Assembly: GCF_007748115.1 (NCBI RefSeq)
Contig: NZ_CP036289.1
Span: 2,976,001 to 3,040,000, forward strand
Origin: Bremerella volcania
GTDB lineage: Bacteria > Planctomycetota > Planctomycetia > Pirellulales > Pirellulaceae
DNA length: 64,000 nt
Direction: 5' to 3'
The notes under the pieces are model-generated. The model did no database searches. It was not told where the DNA came from and saw only the letters and a list, made by a program, of their open reading frames with translations. The first letter of the stretch is position 1; each line of letters starts with the position of its first letter. Positions 19,601 through 27,273 of this stretch are shown here, one piece after another. Made by a program: the position numbers and the translations under genes.

Positions 19601-19741
19601 GCCGGCTTCGAAATGCGACGCGTGCTGGGAACGGCCGTGTTCGCCGGCATGCTGGGGGTGACGATCTTCGGGTTGTTCCTGACGCCGGTCTTCTACGTGG
19701 TTTTGCGGAAGTTTGCCAAGACGAAACCGAGCGAAGCGTAG
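16598..19741 (+). CDS. RND efflux pump (AcrB/MexB, HAE1 family)
   Basis: The 1047-residue inner-membrane transporter starts MKFPHFFIERPIFASVLS, the usual HAE1 opening. It has twelve expected transmembrane segments and two large periplasmic loops. The proton-relay aspartates are present in the pair VVDDAIVVVENVER of segment 4. FFQQ-like trimer features include YQQFAITIAIS and NGFIPQQDQGY. It exports hydrophobic or amphiphilic compounds using the proton gradient. The length equals the family norm. It is translationally coupled to the adaptor. Substrate cannot be inferred. Confidence 0.95.
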   Translation: MKFPHFFIERPIFASVLSFIIVLVGGITYFTLPVSQYPDVAPPTIVVRASYPGATPQVIADTVATPIEQEMNGVDDMLYMESSSSADGTMQLTVTFKLGTDLDDAQVLVQNRVAIAEPRLPEAVRQIGVTTSKQIPDMLMVVHLESPDGSRDQLYISNFAFLRIRDALMRLDGVGDIRIAGGNEYAMRVWLDIERMTHLDLTPGDVIGAIRGQNAQVAAGVIGQPPNDGTGAFQLNVTTEGRLKDTREFGNIIIKRGDDGRVTRLSDVARLELGAQDYSRLSYLDGNPAVAVLIYQRPGTNAVDTAKEVKETMAQLSTDFPQGIGYQIAYNPTDFVEESIAEVFDTLLITTLLVVFTVFIFLHGWRPTVIPVIAIPISLIGTFAVMQTMGVTLNTLSLFGLVLAIGIVVDDAIVVVENVERLIAEGLSPREATHKAMDEVGSALIATTLVLIAVFVPTVFIPSISGRFYQQFAITIAISTAFSTFVSLTLSPAMCALLLRPKDAKKNWVGKVVDVLFGWFFRLFNKTFDVTSNIYAGIISRIVRVSALVLLMYAGLLVATYYSFGMVPNGFIPQQDQGYAIVAIQLPDGAALSRTDAVTKEVARIGGKIDGVAHSVGIAGLSGSTFTISPSAAVTFLPLEDAKERSARGRGIDVIVAELRQKLAGINEAQIFVIPPPPVRGIGRGGGYKMYVQDQSGAGLDALAQVTNQIAAQANQQPGLVQVYSNYRLSVPQIQANVDRTKAEMLDIPVNDVFTALQVYLGSVYVNDFNLLGRTYRVTAQAEPEFRDEPSDILQLRTRSTRGASVPLASIVDVERVVGPDRLVRFNLYPAADLNGDTVPGYSSGQSLDTMEQLANANLPPGFGYAWTDIAFQERQAGNTIVFLFPLAVLFVFLTLAAQYESWLLPLAIILIVPLCLLFAIMGIWFRGMDNNILTQIGFIVLVGLACKNAILIVEFAKAEEDAGKNRFEAAIEACRLRLRPILMTAFSFILGVIPLLIATGAGFEMRRVLGTAVFAGMLGVTIFGLFLTPVFYVVLRKFAKTKPSEA

Positions 19742-19775
19742 TTAGAATCTGCTCTAAAGACACACGAAAAAGGAA

Positions 19776-19805
19776 GGGGATGCCGACCTCGCGGTTGGCA
19801 TCCCC
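19776..19805. terminator. bidirectional terminator between efflux pump and bacterioferritin
   Basis: GGGGATGCC and GGCATCCCC form a nine-pair stem, extended inside by ACC/GGT. An A-rich stretch (GAAAAAGGAA) on the left gives a T-tract for the minus-strand bacterioferritin gene. Confidence 0.75.
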
Positions 19806-19839
19806 CTGTTCATTGATATCGCTTTTCAAGTCGCAACGC

Positions 19840-20310
19840 CTACGGCGAAGACATGTGCTTCGCGATGTAGGCCGCTTCTCCCATGCGTTCGATCAAATCG
19901 AGTTGGAGTTCGAGCCAGGCCATGTGCCCTTCTTCATCGAGGACGATCTGCTCGAAGATCTGACGTGTTCCGATATCGGAATCGGCGGACGCTTGCTGCG
20001 AGGCCTTCGTGTAGAACTCGATCGCTTCCTTCTCGTCTTCCATGTCGGTCTTGAAGATGGCCTGTAGCGATTCGGCACGGACCGGCTGCTTGTCGAACGT
20101 CAGCTGCGGCTCCCCTTTAAGAAACAAAATGCGGTTGAGGTATAAGTCCGAGTGCCCCAGTTCCTCCTGCATTTCTTCTCGCATGCGCTTGGCGAGAAGG
20201 TCCAGCCCCCAGTCTTCCAGGACGGCGGCATGCAACTGATATTGATGGCTGGCCGTCAATTCCATCGACAGGGCCTTTTGCAGATTTTCGATCGACTTCT
20301 CTCGCGACAT
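19840..20310 (-). CDS. bfr: bacterioferritin
   Basis: The 156-residue four-helix protein stores iron. Ferroxidase ligands visible are E17, E50 and H53, plus the later glutamate and histidine in LDEEGHMAWLE. The heme-ligating methionine (Met52 in E. coli) is replaced by leucine in EELGH, so this subunit probably does not bind heme in the usual way. The start MSREKS is chosen because GGGAGAAG lies directly upstream; a frame extension to 20367 adds an unnatural leader. An 11-bp stem-loop lies 35 bases upstream of the start codon. Confidence 0.92.
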   Translation of the reverse strand: MSREKSIENLQKALSMELTASHQYQLHAAVLEDWGLDLLAKRMREEMQEELGHSDLYLNRILFLKGEPQLTFDKQPVRAESLQAIFKTDMEDEKEAIEFYTKASQQASADSDIGTRQIFEQIVLDEEGHMAWLELQLDLIERMGEAAYIAKHMSSP

Positions 20311-20344
20311 GGTCTTCTCCCGCGGGTGCAGATTGGTGGTTGTT

Positions 20345-20375
20345 GGGTCAGCTTGTGATTGAATCAAGCTGACCC
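20345..20375 (-). promoter_or_regulatory. 11-bp stem-loop upstream of bacterioferritin
   Basis: GGGTCAGCTTG and CAAGCTGACCC are perfectly complementary, with nine bases between them. The structure is 48 bases after the oxidoreductase stop and 35 bases before the bacterioferritin start. It could end the upstream transcript or act in the bacterioferritin leader. No T-tract follows. Confidence 0.5.
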
Positions 20376-20423
20376 CGTTATTGTACCGCGATCACGTCTC
20401 GGAGTGTGACCATGTAGGTTGGA

Positions 20424-21767
20424 TTAGACCCAGGTCGGCTCCCATCCGGCGGCATAACTCTTGGTGAGCCAGGGCTCCGCCGCGGAGAAATTGGGAATCT
20501 TCATTTCCTGAGCATTCCACTTCAAAGTTTGTCCTGGAAAGCGAATGCCGACGGTGCCCAGGAGGACAGTTTCGGTGAGTGGCCCCGAGTAATCGAACGC
20601 CGACGTCGTCTCCGCTTCGCCCCGTGCTGCGTCGGCCCACTGCACGTAGTGATCGACGCTGAGAACTTCCTCGATCGCGGCTTCCGTGTCGGCACCGTTG
20701 GGGAAGAATTTGGGCATCGCCACGTGCGGAATCACAAGCGTACCCTTTTCACCAATCAGCACCGATCCGGCGTTGGGAAGCGAGTACGATTTGGGGAGAT
20801 GAGCGGTCACTTCCGCTGGCGGGCGAACGCCGACGGCGTCGTACCAGGTTACGTGGATCGTATCGCCGGCGGTGTACTGGGTGCCTGGGAAGATATACCG
20901 CACGGTCGCACTTTCGGTCCAGGTTTCGGCCTTCAGTGGTGGTGCTTCGGCGGTGAGCTGAAGCGGAGCCGTCAGTTCGAGCGATTTGAACACCGGGTCG
21001 AGGATGTGGCAACCAAAGTCACCCAGCTGACCGGTACCGTAGTCCTGCCAGCCACGCCAGTTGAAGGGATGGTAGATGTCCGACTTGTAAGGTCGACGCG
21101 GAGCGACCCCTTGCCACAGATTCCACGCCACGGTCTTCGGAACAGGATCTTCACCGGCCGGTCGTTCGATGTTGCGGGGCCAACTGGGGGTGCCAGCCTG
21201 CCACGAGTGGACTTCTTTCACCTTGCCAATCTTGTCGGCATGTACCAAGGCCACCGCCGTGCGATAGGCCGTGTGCGATTGGATTTGATTGCCCATCTGC
21301 GTGACGACTTTGTTCCGCTTCGCGGCCTCTTTCATCTGCCGCGATTCGAAAACGGTATGCGTCAGCGGCTTCTGGCAGAAGACATGCTTGCCCAACTGCA
21401 TCGCCGCGAGCGACACCGGGGCATGCATGAAGTCAGGGGTGGAAACAATCACGCCGTCGACCGCGTTGGCGTTATCCAGAAGCTTGCGCCAGTCGGTGTA
21501 GGTCTTGGCATTGGAGTACTTTTCGGCGGCGCGGCCCAGATGGGGCTCCGAGCTGTCGATATCGCACAAAGCGGTGACTTCGACAGCGGGGCTCGCGGCG
21601 ACTCCGTTCAGGTCGCTCCATCCCTTGCCGCCGGTACCGACGCTGCCCACACGCAGGCGATCATTGGCACCGAGAACACGCGAGTAACTCGCCGCAGGCA
21701 ACGCGATCGCGGCACCGGCAACTGCTAGAGACTTGATGACTTGACGACGACTGATATGCCCAGACAT
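20424..21767 (-). CDS. Gfo/Idh/MocA family oxidoreductase, Tat-exported
   Basis: The 447-residue protein carries a twin-arginine signal (SRRQVIKSLAVAGAAIALP). The NAD(P)-binding Rossmann part follows, with the family pattern VGSVGTGGKG, then CQKPLTHTVFESRQM, where K of the EKP-like motif is kept as QKP. The C-terminal alpha/beta domain includes GTGQLGDFGCHILDP. Exported members of this family are abundant in planctomycetes and are usually of unknown sugar substrate. It precedes bacterioferritin on the same strand with 113 bases between, so co-transcription is uncertain. Confidence 0.9.
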   Translation of the reverse strand: MSGHISRRQVIKSLAVAGAAIALPAASYSRVLGANDRLRVGSVGTGGKGWSDLNGVAASPAVEVTALCDIDSSEPHLGRAAEKYSNAKTYTDWRKLLDNANAVDGVIVSTPDFMHAPVSLAAMQLGKHVFCQKPLTHTVFESRQMKEAAKRNKVVTQMGNQIQSHTAYRTAVALVHADKIGKVKEVHSWQAGTPSWPRNIERPAGEDPVPKTVAWNLWQGVAPRRPYKSDIYHPFNWRGWQDYGTGQLGDFGCHILDPVFKSLELTAPLQLTAEAPPLKAETWTESATVRYIFPGTQYTAGDTIHVTWYDAVGVRPPAEVTAHLPKSYSLPNAGSVLIGEKGTLVIPHVAMPKFFPNGADTEAAIEEVLSVDHYVQWADAARGEAETTSAFDYSGPLTETVLLGTVGIRFPGQTLKWNAQEMKIPNFSAAEPWLTKSYAAGWEPTWV

Positions 21768-21952
21768 AGAAGGCCTCGCGAAGGACTAGAAGGAAGGAAG
21801 TGGAAGGCGGGAGCCCCAAGTCTTACGAATCCGCGCGGCGTCGTCAATCTTTTTCGTTAAGAAATCGCGCGCAGAGATAGCGCAGGCCAAGATAACGCTT
21901 GAGAGTTACCAGGCACCAGAGATGCGAACGTTGCAGATGCGGCCAGAGTCGA

Positions 21953-22249
21953 TTAGTACTCGTCCGGAACCAATGCCGGATCGATCGTCAGTTGCGTGCC
22001 GTCAGGCAAGTTGACGACGCGGGATTCTTGCCACTGGGAAAGATTTTCTTCGACGTATCGCATGGCCGCGACGAGGGCTTTCTCGTCCTTCTTGTCGAAA
22101 GAATTGTCGGCACCATTCAAAAGCGTCAATACCTGGACGCAGCCGGTGTCGGCTCCGTAAGCACGTACCGCGCTCAGCATGACCTGTACGCACAAGATGC
22201 CCTGACGATCGTACAAATAGCGAAACGCTTCTTCATTGTTTGCAAACAC
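21953..22249 (-). CDS. small hypothetical protein downstream of the dehydrogenase
   Basis: The frame ends at 21953. I chose GTG 22249, giving 98 residues starting MFANNEEAFRYLYDRQG, because sequence upstream in the same frame (an ATG at 22405, 150 residues) reads unnaturally. No family is recognised. The protein is mixed helix and strand, acidic, without signal peptide or membrane segment, and ends LTIDPALVPDEY. It lies downstream of the lactate/malate dehydrogenase relative on the same strand, so it may share its transcript. Confidence 0.5.
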   Translation of the reverse strand: MFANNEEAFRYLYDRQGILCVQVMLSAVRAYGADTGCVQVLTLLNGADNSFDKKDEKALVAAMRYVEENLSQWQESRVVNLPDGTQLTIDPALVPDEY

Positions 22250-22454
22250 GATGAGTTCTCTGTCGCGACGAGTGCCTGAATGTTCTACCGCCTGGCAGGC
22301 CAGAAGCCGCGTGAAAGCCTGCGACTTCGATTCAACGTAAAACGTATGTCGAAAAAAGCATCGGTGCGTAAGAAGTCGTCTGCTCTGCCTTCGATCGGCG
22401 CGCATTGATCACGCCGCGAGTTCCGGTTATGCGGGCAGCAACGAAGGCGCCGAT

Positions 22455-23390
22455 TTAGCAAGTATCGCTCGACCAGTACTCGGCCAGGCTCTGGCTGACC
22501 GAACGAAGATGTTGAGCGGAAAAGCGCAACTGGGCTTGTTCTTCTTCGTTCAGCGCGATGCTTAGCACCTGGGCAATGCCTTCTCTGCCGATCACCGCCG
22601 GCAGCGATAGGCACACGTCTTCAATGCCGTAGTACCCATCAACCAGTGTCGAAACGGGCATCGTGTGGTGCGAGTTGTCTTTGATGGCCTGCACGATCAT
22701 GGCCGCCGCGCTGGCGACCGCGAAGTTGGTGTAACCCTTGGCCAGAAAGACTTCCGGGGCAACGCTCAACGTCTTCTCGAATGCCCGCTTCACTTCAGGG
22801 TCTTTCCCCATGTACCACCCTCCGGCGTATACGGCGCTAAGAACCGGGAACTGCGACTGGCCATGCTCACCCAATACGTAAGCACGGATGTCGTCTGAGT
22901 GGATCTCGTAGTGCGCTGAAAGAAGCGAGCGGAAGCGGGCACTATCGATCAGCGTGCCGGTCCCCAGCACACGGTGGCGATCGAAGCCAGAGAGCTTCAG
23001 CGTCGCGTAGGTCAACACATCGACCGGATTGGTAACGACCAGCAAAATGGCATCGGGGCTCAACGGGGCGATCTTCGGTACGACCTCTTGAAAGAGCTGC
23101 GCGTTGGGTTTGGCCGAGGCGATCCGGTCCATCGCGTTGCCTCCCTGGTCGGCCGGTTGTGCCAGGGCCAGGATAACCACGTCCGAGTTCTGCGTCGCTT
23201 CCAGGTCACCGCCGCGAACGCGGACGCGACTGGGTCCCAGGGCGGCGGCATGCTGAAGGTCGAGGGCTTCGCCGCGGATCCGCTCGCTATTGCGACTCAC
23301 TAGAACCAGTTCGGTTGCCAGTCCCTTGAGCACGATCGAGTACCCCAGCGTGACGCCAACCTTCCCAACCCCAACAATGGAAACCTTCAT
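22455..23390 (-). CDS. lactate/malate dehydrogenase family protein
   Basis: The 311-residue protein starts at ATG 23390 after AAAGGA. The NAD-binding motif is GVGKVGVTLGY. Catalytic features include VTNPVDVLTY, the aspartate and arginine in TLIDSARFR, and the proton-acceptor histidine in GEHG. The mobile substrate loop is unusual: ALAQPADQGGNAMDR is about four residues longer than in typical L-lactate dehydrogenase and seems to lack the catalytic arginine of the usual Q-K-P-G-E-T-R loop. Activity on lactate, malate or another 2-hydroxyacid cannot be decided. Confidence 0.85.
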   Translation of the reverse strand: MKVSIVGVGKVGVTLGYSIVLKGLATELVLVSRNSERIRGEALDLQHAAALGPSRVRVRGGDLEATQNSDVVILALAQPADQGGNAMDRIASAKPNAQLFQEVVPKIAPLSPDAILLVVTNPVDVLTYATLKLSGFDRHRVLGTGTLIDSARFRSLLSAHYEIHSDDIRAYVLGEHGQSQFPVLSAVYAGGWYMGKDPEVKRAFEKTLSVAPEVFLAKGYTNFAVASAAAMIVQAIKDNSHHTMPVSTLVDGYYGIEDVCLSLPAVIGREGIAQVLSIALNEEEQAQLRFSAQHLRSVSQSLAEYWSSDTC

Positions 23391-23515
23391 GCGCGATCCT
23401 TTCGTCCGTGGGTGGCAAACCTTCAATCTCGCGGACTGGTTTCATTTGCTCAAGAGGTCGAATGTCGAAATTAGCGCAGCAGAGAGGAAAGGATCGAAAA
23501 ATTTCCAAAACTTGG

Positions 23516-24856
23516 CTAGCGGCGCGGGCGATCGTCGTAAGTGACTGCCTCCAGGCTGTCGATCTGATTCAAGTCGGACTTCCGATGGACGATCACTGGC
23601 GAAGGCGTACGGTTTTCCAGCGAGATGTTTGACGCAGGGCGAACCGATAGGAAGCACATTCCTTCACCAGCCGGTGGGGCCGAATAGCCAACCAGAATCG
23701 GAGAGGCAGAGGCGTTCGACTCGTTCGACTTGGCGCGGAGGGAAATGACATGGCCGCTTCCCGAGATGGCCGCAAGTGCATGGACGATCGACTGGGGAGG
23801 CTTATCGCTGCACGTCAGATCAATTTGAGTCCCCCTTCCCTCGACATATAGCAACGGGCCAAATTGATTGTCGCCACGGCTATCTTCAATAATTGCTCCG
23901 TTGCCAACCCAATAGCCACGCTCGCAGCCGATGGCTTCACAGTTTTTAATGTGCACGCCGCCACCCTTGGTGCGTAGTTCAAAACCACCGCGCATGTGCT
24001 TGGCGACGCAGTTGATCAGCGTAACGTCTTTCACCTCGTTGTAGGTGCGGAAGCCGTCTTCGCACAGCGATTTCGTGTAACCTGGCAGAACGGTATGGTC
24101 GCCGTTTCTCGTTTCAAGAACCATCTGAAAATCAACGCGATTGGCGGGGCCGTCCGTTTCACCCAGTATGTCGTCCGTTGAACGCATCTCTCCCTCGACG
24201 TAGCAGTTCTCGAAGTGCTGACCTTCTCCACCCTGAACAAAGAAGCCATGGCCAAAGGAACGTAGGAAGAGCTGGCAATCCAGGACTCTGGTACGACTGC
24301 CGAGAATCTGAACGCCACTGTGTTTGCAGTGTCCAATGACCGAAGGCCCCCCTTTTCCAAAGAGATCACCATATCCATACGGCGAGGAACCTCGTACGGT
24401 GAACTTGCACCGACTGATCGTATTGTCGTTGCCCGTGATCGATACCAACGCCCCGCCTGGCGATTTCCCGTTGCCGGTGTTCGTAATGGTCAGGCCATAA
24501 ATTTGATTGTGATTTCCACTAACGATGAACTCGTTGGTATGCACCGGGGGACGTAAGGCTTCACGAATCTTCGTGTCGGCGATGATCTCGACCCCTTCCA
24601 GCCGAAAATGATTGTCGCTGCCTGAGAAATCGATGTACGTGTATTGATGATCGCGCCGACGTTGCTGAATGGAATCAAGCGGAATCAACTCGGTCAGGTG
24701 GTATTTGCCCGGTTTCAAGATGACCTGGTTACCGCTACGGCTAGCGTATTTGTGCAATTGCTGGAGAGAGTCAATTTGCACTTCTTCAGCCAATCCACGT
24801 TGACTTATCGAAAGGAGACATAGCAGCGCGAGAATCAGGGGAGGTTTGAAAGACAT
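23516..24856 (-). CDS. secreted right-handed beta-helix protein (polysaccharide lyase 6-like)
   Basis: The 446-residue protein starts at ATG 24856 with a signal peptide (SFKPPLILALLCLLSISQRG). The first part, SLQQLHKYASRSGNQVILKPG, resembles the start of chondroitinase B/alginate lyase-like beta-helices. Repeated strand patterns such as ISGNDNTISRCKFTVRG and IEDSRGDNQFGPLLYVEG fit a parallel beta-helix. It may degrade or bind an acidic polysaccharide, but catalytic residues cannot be assigned by eye. It lies upstream of the dehydrogenase on the same strand with 125 bases between. Confidence 0.75.
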   Translation of the reverse strand: MSFKPPLILALLCLLSISQRGLAEEVQIDSLQQLHKYASRSGNQVILKPGKYHLTELIPLDSIQQRRRDHQYTYIDFSGSDNHFRLEGVEIIADTKIREALRPPVHTNEFIVSGNHNQIYGLTITNTGNGKSPGGALVSITGNDNTISRCKFTVRGSSPYGYGDLFGKGGPSVIGHCKHSGVQILGSRTRVLDCQLFLRSFGHGFFVQGGEGQHFENCYVEGEMRSTDDILGETDGPANRVDFQMVLETRNGDHTVLPGYTKSLCEDGFRTYNEVKDVTLINCVAKHMRGGFELRTKGGGVHIKNCEAIGCERGYWVGNGAIIEDSRGDNQFGPLLYVEGRGTQIDLTCSDKPPQSIVHALAAISGSGHVISLRAKSNESNASASPILVGYSAPPAGEGMCFLSVRPASNISLENRTPSPVIVHRKSDLNQIDSLEAVTYDDRPRR

Positions 24857-25019
24857 GGGACGTCTTGTTTCTGTTGGAGGTGGGAATGTATTCATAGCGG
24901 GGAAAACAGGCGGGAGTCATGCAGTATAGTCGACTCCATCGTTTGAACATTCCGAGATATTGTTCATCGCCTTAGATTTATTGCAGAGAGAACCATTACT
25001 GGTCTCGGTGAGCCCCTGT

Positions 25020-25048
25020 TTGCAAATGCATTGCAAGTACGATAAGAT
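25020..25048 (+). promoter_or_regulatory. promoter with TTGCAA inverted repeat upstream of the Fur-type gene
   Basis: TTGCAA at 25020 and TAAGAT at 25043 are 17 bases apart. A second TTGCAA at 25031 makes an inverted repeat with a five-base spacer inside the promoter. This arrangement suits autoregulation by a dimeric regulator such as the Fur-family protein encoded 40 bases downstream. Confidence 0.5.
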
Positions 25049-25087
25049 TGGGTGAACTAGCACCCCGCAGACAGGTCCCAACCACCC

Positions 25088-25531
25088 ATGGCACGCAAGC
25101 GTAAATCTGGATTCTCGATGGAAGCCGCCAAAACCCTGCTTCGCGGAGCTAATCTCCGCTGCACGGCGGCTCGCATAGCGGTCGTTCAGACGCTCGCCGA
25201 CCATCAGACTCCGCTGAGCCCCAATGAAGTCGCCGACGAGCTCTCGGAATTCGGTTTCGACAAGTCGACCATCTATCGATCGCTGACCGAATTGGACGAA
25301 TCAGGCATTGTGGCCCGGCTCGATTTAGGGGACGCGGTGCGTCGGTTCGAATTGTTGCCGTCGGGATCGGAGGGACGTTCCGAGCATCCCCACTTCATGT
25401 GCGTCGACTGCGGCAAGGTGATGTGCCTGTCGGGGTTTCACATCGAACTGGTGCCCGATAACCCCAAGCAGAAGCCGCCGGGCAAAATGGAAGAAGTGCT
25501 GATCAAAGGGCACTGCGACGCGTGCCGCTAG
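25088..25531 (+). CDS. Fur family transcriptional regulator
   Basis: The 147-residue protein has the N-terminal winged helix (LRCTAARIAVVQTLADHQTP and DKSTIYRSLTELDESGIV). The C-terminal dimerisation part has HPHFMCVDCGKVMC. C105, C108, C143 and C146 make two CxxC pairs suited to a structural zinc. Family members sense iron, zinc, manganese or peroxide. The regulated metal cannot be told from sequence. It is divergent from the beta-helix gene and convergent with the lipoprotein gene. Bacterioferritin is 5 kb away but not adjacent. Confidence 0.9.
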   Translation: MARKRKSGFSMEAAKTLLRGANLRCTAARIAVVQTLADHQTPLSPNEVADELSEFGFDKSTIYRSLTELDESGIVARLDLGDAVRRFELLPSGSEGRSEHPHFMCVDCGKVMCLSGFHIELVPDNPKQKPPGKMEEVLIKGHCDACR

Positions 25532-25548
25532 ATGGCAGCGCATAAAAA

Positions 25549-25586
25549 ATGGCTGCCTGGGTTGTCGGCCAACCACCAGCAGCCAT
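25549..25586. terminator. terminator between the Fur-type gene and the lipoprotein gene
   Basis: ATGGCTGC and GCAGCCAT form an eight-pair outer stem, with GTTG/CAAC pairing inside. The six A residues at 25544-25549 give a T-tract for the minus strand, so it mainly serves the lipoprotein transcript but may work both ways. Confidence 0.65.
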
Positions 25587-25604
25587 CACAATCGCTTGTT
25601 GGAT

Positions 25605-26033
25605 TTAACGCTTTAATTGGATCGTCACGTCAGGCTTCTTCGCGTCGATCTCGAATTCGAGCCCCGACGAATCGACGCTTGCGTATCGCGAGGGAACCGG
25701 CACCGGCATCGGCCGGGCTCCGCGAGCCGGGTCGGCATTCTCTCCCCGGCCGCGTCGCCGCTGAGGAACGCTTACCGAAACGCGAAACGTGCCTGGCACA
25801 ATCTGCGGAACGAGGAACGATCCGTCCGGTTGAATCTCGCCGTAGGCCCGTTCCCCCTTCTTATCGGTGAAGATCACGGAGCCTTGGTTGAGCGGCTTTC
25901 CTTCGATCGAGATGTTTCCGGAAACGTCTACCGGTGCCTGGGTCATGCCTCCGCAGCCGAGGGAAACGGCCGTCAGCATCAGCAGCAAGGCAAAGCTCCA
26001 TCGTCCCTGGATATCGAATGTGGGATTATTCAA
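25605..26033 (-). CDS. small lipoprotein with carboxypeptidase-regulatory-like fold, partner of DUF1559
   Basis: I chose TTG 26033 as start because GGGGAGG lies about eight bases upstream and the start sits within the last codons of the DUF1559 gene. The 142-residue product then has a lipoprotein signal ending in LGC. The mature part ([19 protein letters not shown] and [18 protein letters not shown]) reads as a small beta-sandwich of the kind often placed after DUF1559 genes in planctomycetes. The arginine-rich loop [16 protein letters not shown] is unusual. The 26087 start lies further inside the upstream gene and was rejected. Confidence 0.8.
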   Translation of the reverse strand: MNNPTFDIQGRWSFALLLMLTAVSLGCGGMTQAPVDVSGNISIEGKPLNQGSVIFTDKKGERAYGEIQPDGSFLVPQIVPGTFRVSVSVPQRRRGRGENADPARGARPMPVPVPSRYASVDSSGLEFEIDAKKPDVTIQLKR

Positions 26034-26871
26034 AGCTACTGACCTCCCCTTGATCTGGTGTGCACAGAGCCCACCACACGTCTTCATCGATGGTGGCGTT
26101 CAAGTGACGCGTGCTGCCGTCACCCAGGGAAATCAGGATTCCGCTCGAGCGAGGGCTTTGCGCCAACTGGGGATTGCAAGTCGCGCTGGCATCACCCGAG
26201 GATGGATTGACCTGGAACTTCGATGCCGGCCCGGTGATGTAGGCGGCAAACACCGGGTTCCATTCATACCAGCTGGCGTCGCCGTAGGCCCAGATGTTGT
26301 AGTACAACGTCGATGTCTGGCACTTGGTAAACTTCTCGGCATAGAAGATCGTGTTCGACGTGCCATCGGTGATGCTGGCAAAGTCTTTTGACTTGTCTTC
26401 CATGTTGTCCATGTAACCCATCGCGGTATAGTTCGCCGCGAAGCCCGTTACACCGTAGGTTCCCCAGCCGCCATCGACAAGCGTTGGGTTGCCCCCGTTG
26501 GTCCAGTCGGTCGGGTTGGTGTATAGCGGAACCGGCTCGCGATACGCGGCATAGAAGTCACCGGTATCAAACGCCTTTCTGCCGAGAGCATTCTGTTCGA
26601 CGTACGGCATGATCAACAGCAATGCCGATCCGCGATTGTATTTCAGGCCGGTGTCCGTCACGACCGAAGGCGGCAGGTCGCCAAAGGTGTCGTGGAAGTT
26701 GTGGGTCGCCAAGCCGATCTGCTTGAACTTGTTCATCGTTTCCATGCGACGTGCGGCGGCACGTGCTTGTTGGACTGCCGGCAGAAGCAATGCAATGAGC
26801 ACGCCAATGATCGCGATCACGACCAGCAGTTCGACCAGTGTGAATGCTTTAGGCATTCGATAACGAGACAT
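26026..26871 (-). CDS. DUF1559 domain protein with prepilin-type N-terminus
   Basis: The 281-residue protein begins [18 protein letters not shown] after a GGGGAA site, so start 26871 is preferred over the longer frame to 27000. The [20 protein letters not shown] segment is a type IV pilin-like methylation/cleavage site and helix. The C-terminal part shows the DUF1559 pattern [13 protein letters not shown]. These proteins occur in dozens of copies in planctomycete genomes and are thought to be pseudopilin-like envelope proteins. The stop overlaps the TTG start of the lipoprotein gene. Confidence 0.9.
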   Translation of the reverse strand: MSRYRMPKAFTLVELLVVIAIIGVLIALLLPAVQQARAAARRMETMNKFKQIGLATHNFHDTFGDLPPSVVTDTGLKYNRGSALLLIMPYVEQNALGRKAFDTGDFYAAYREPVPLYTNPTDWTNGGNPTLVDGGWGTYGVTGFAANYTAMGYMDNMEDKSKDFASITDGTSNTIFYAEKFTKCQTSTLYYNIWAYGDASWYEWNPVFAAYITGPASKFQVNPSSGDASATCNPQLAQSPRSSGILISLGDGSTRHLNATIDEDVWWALCTPDQGEVSSFE

Positions 26872-27042
26872 AAAGAGTTCCCCATGAAGTTGAAGAAAGA
26901 ATCGGCTGAATTCGTCCCCCACGAATCCCAGTAGTGATGCCTTGCAGGGCAACTTCGCCTGGGTGTCTCTGTTCCGGCCCAGTCGTCTTTTCCCCTGCAA
27001 CGATTGCCATTTTGCGAGGGGCGGCCTGCCAGCACCACGGCC

Positions 27043-27075
27043 ATTTGCGCAATGTCAGAGACGATTCGCGCAAAT
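27043..27075. promoter_or_regulatory. inverted repeat ATTTGCGC-N17-GCGCAAAT
   Basis: A perfect 8-bp inverted repeat with a 17-base spacer in the divergent region. The half-site spacing of about 25 bases centre to centre could suit a dimeric AraC-type protein such as the one encoded at 27274. Confidence 0.4.
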
Positions 27076-27108
27076 CCAAAACTTTTCACGGAATCGCGCT
27101 TGATACTG

Positions 27109-27123
27109 TTAACGTATCGTTAA
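27109..27123. promoter_or_regulatory. short palindrome TTAACG-TAT-CGTTAA
   Basis: A perfect 6-bp inverted repeat with a three-base centre, itself overlapping GATAC/GTATC arms at 27102-27118. It lies 150 bases upstream of the XylR-like start and is a candidate operator. Confidence 0.4.
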
Positions 27124-27273
27124 GTCACGACGATTTTGACATGAAAGCCGTAGCTACTTTGCAGCGTATGGACGATATTGCCAGATCTTCGCCCACCCCG
27201 CATGACAATTGATTTGACGAAATGCGCATGCCACGTTTCGCCTGAAAAGCCACGCTAAACCGACTGAGTTCGC

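Larger units (their letters stand above)
26872..27273. other. intergenic region between divergent DUF1559 and XylR-like genes
   Basis: About 400 bases without a supported gene. It contains the two inverted repeats listed separately and a TTGACA at 27136 without a good -10 partner. A 23-codon frame at 27141-27212 was not supported. Confidence 0.6.

Noticed and set aside
20529-21728. 399-residue plus-strand frame opposite the Gfo/Idh/MocA gene
   Set aside because: The minus-strand gene has a Tat signal and Rossmann motif; the plus frame has no ribosome binding site or family.
27141-27212. 23-codon frame before the XylR-like gene, possible leader peptide
   Set aside because: No ribosome binding site and no attenuator-like hairpin were seen.
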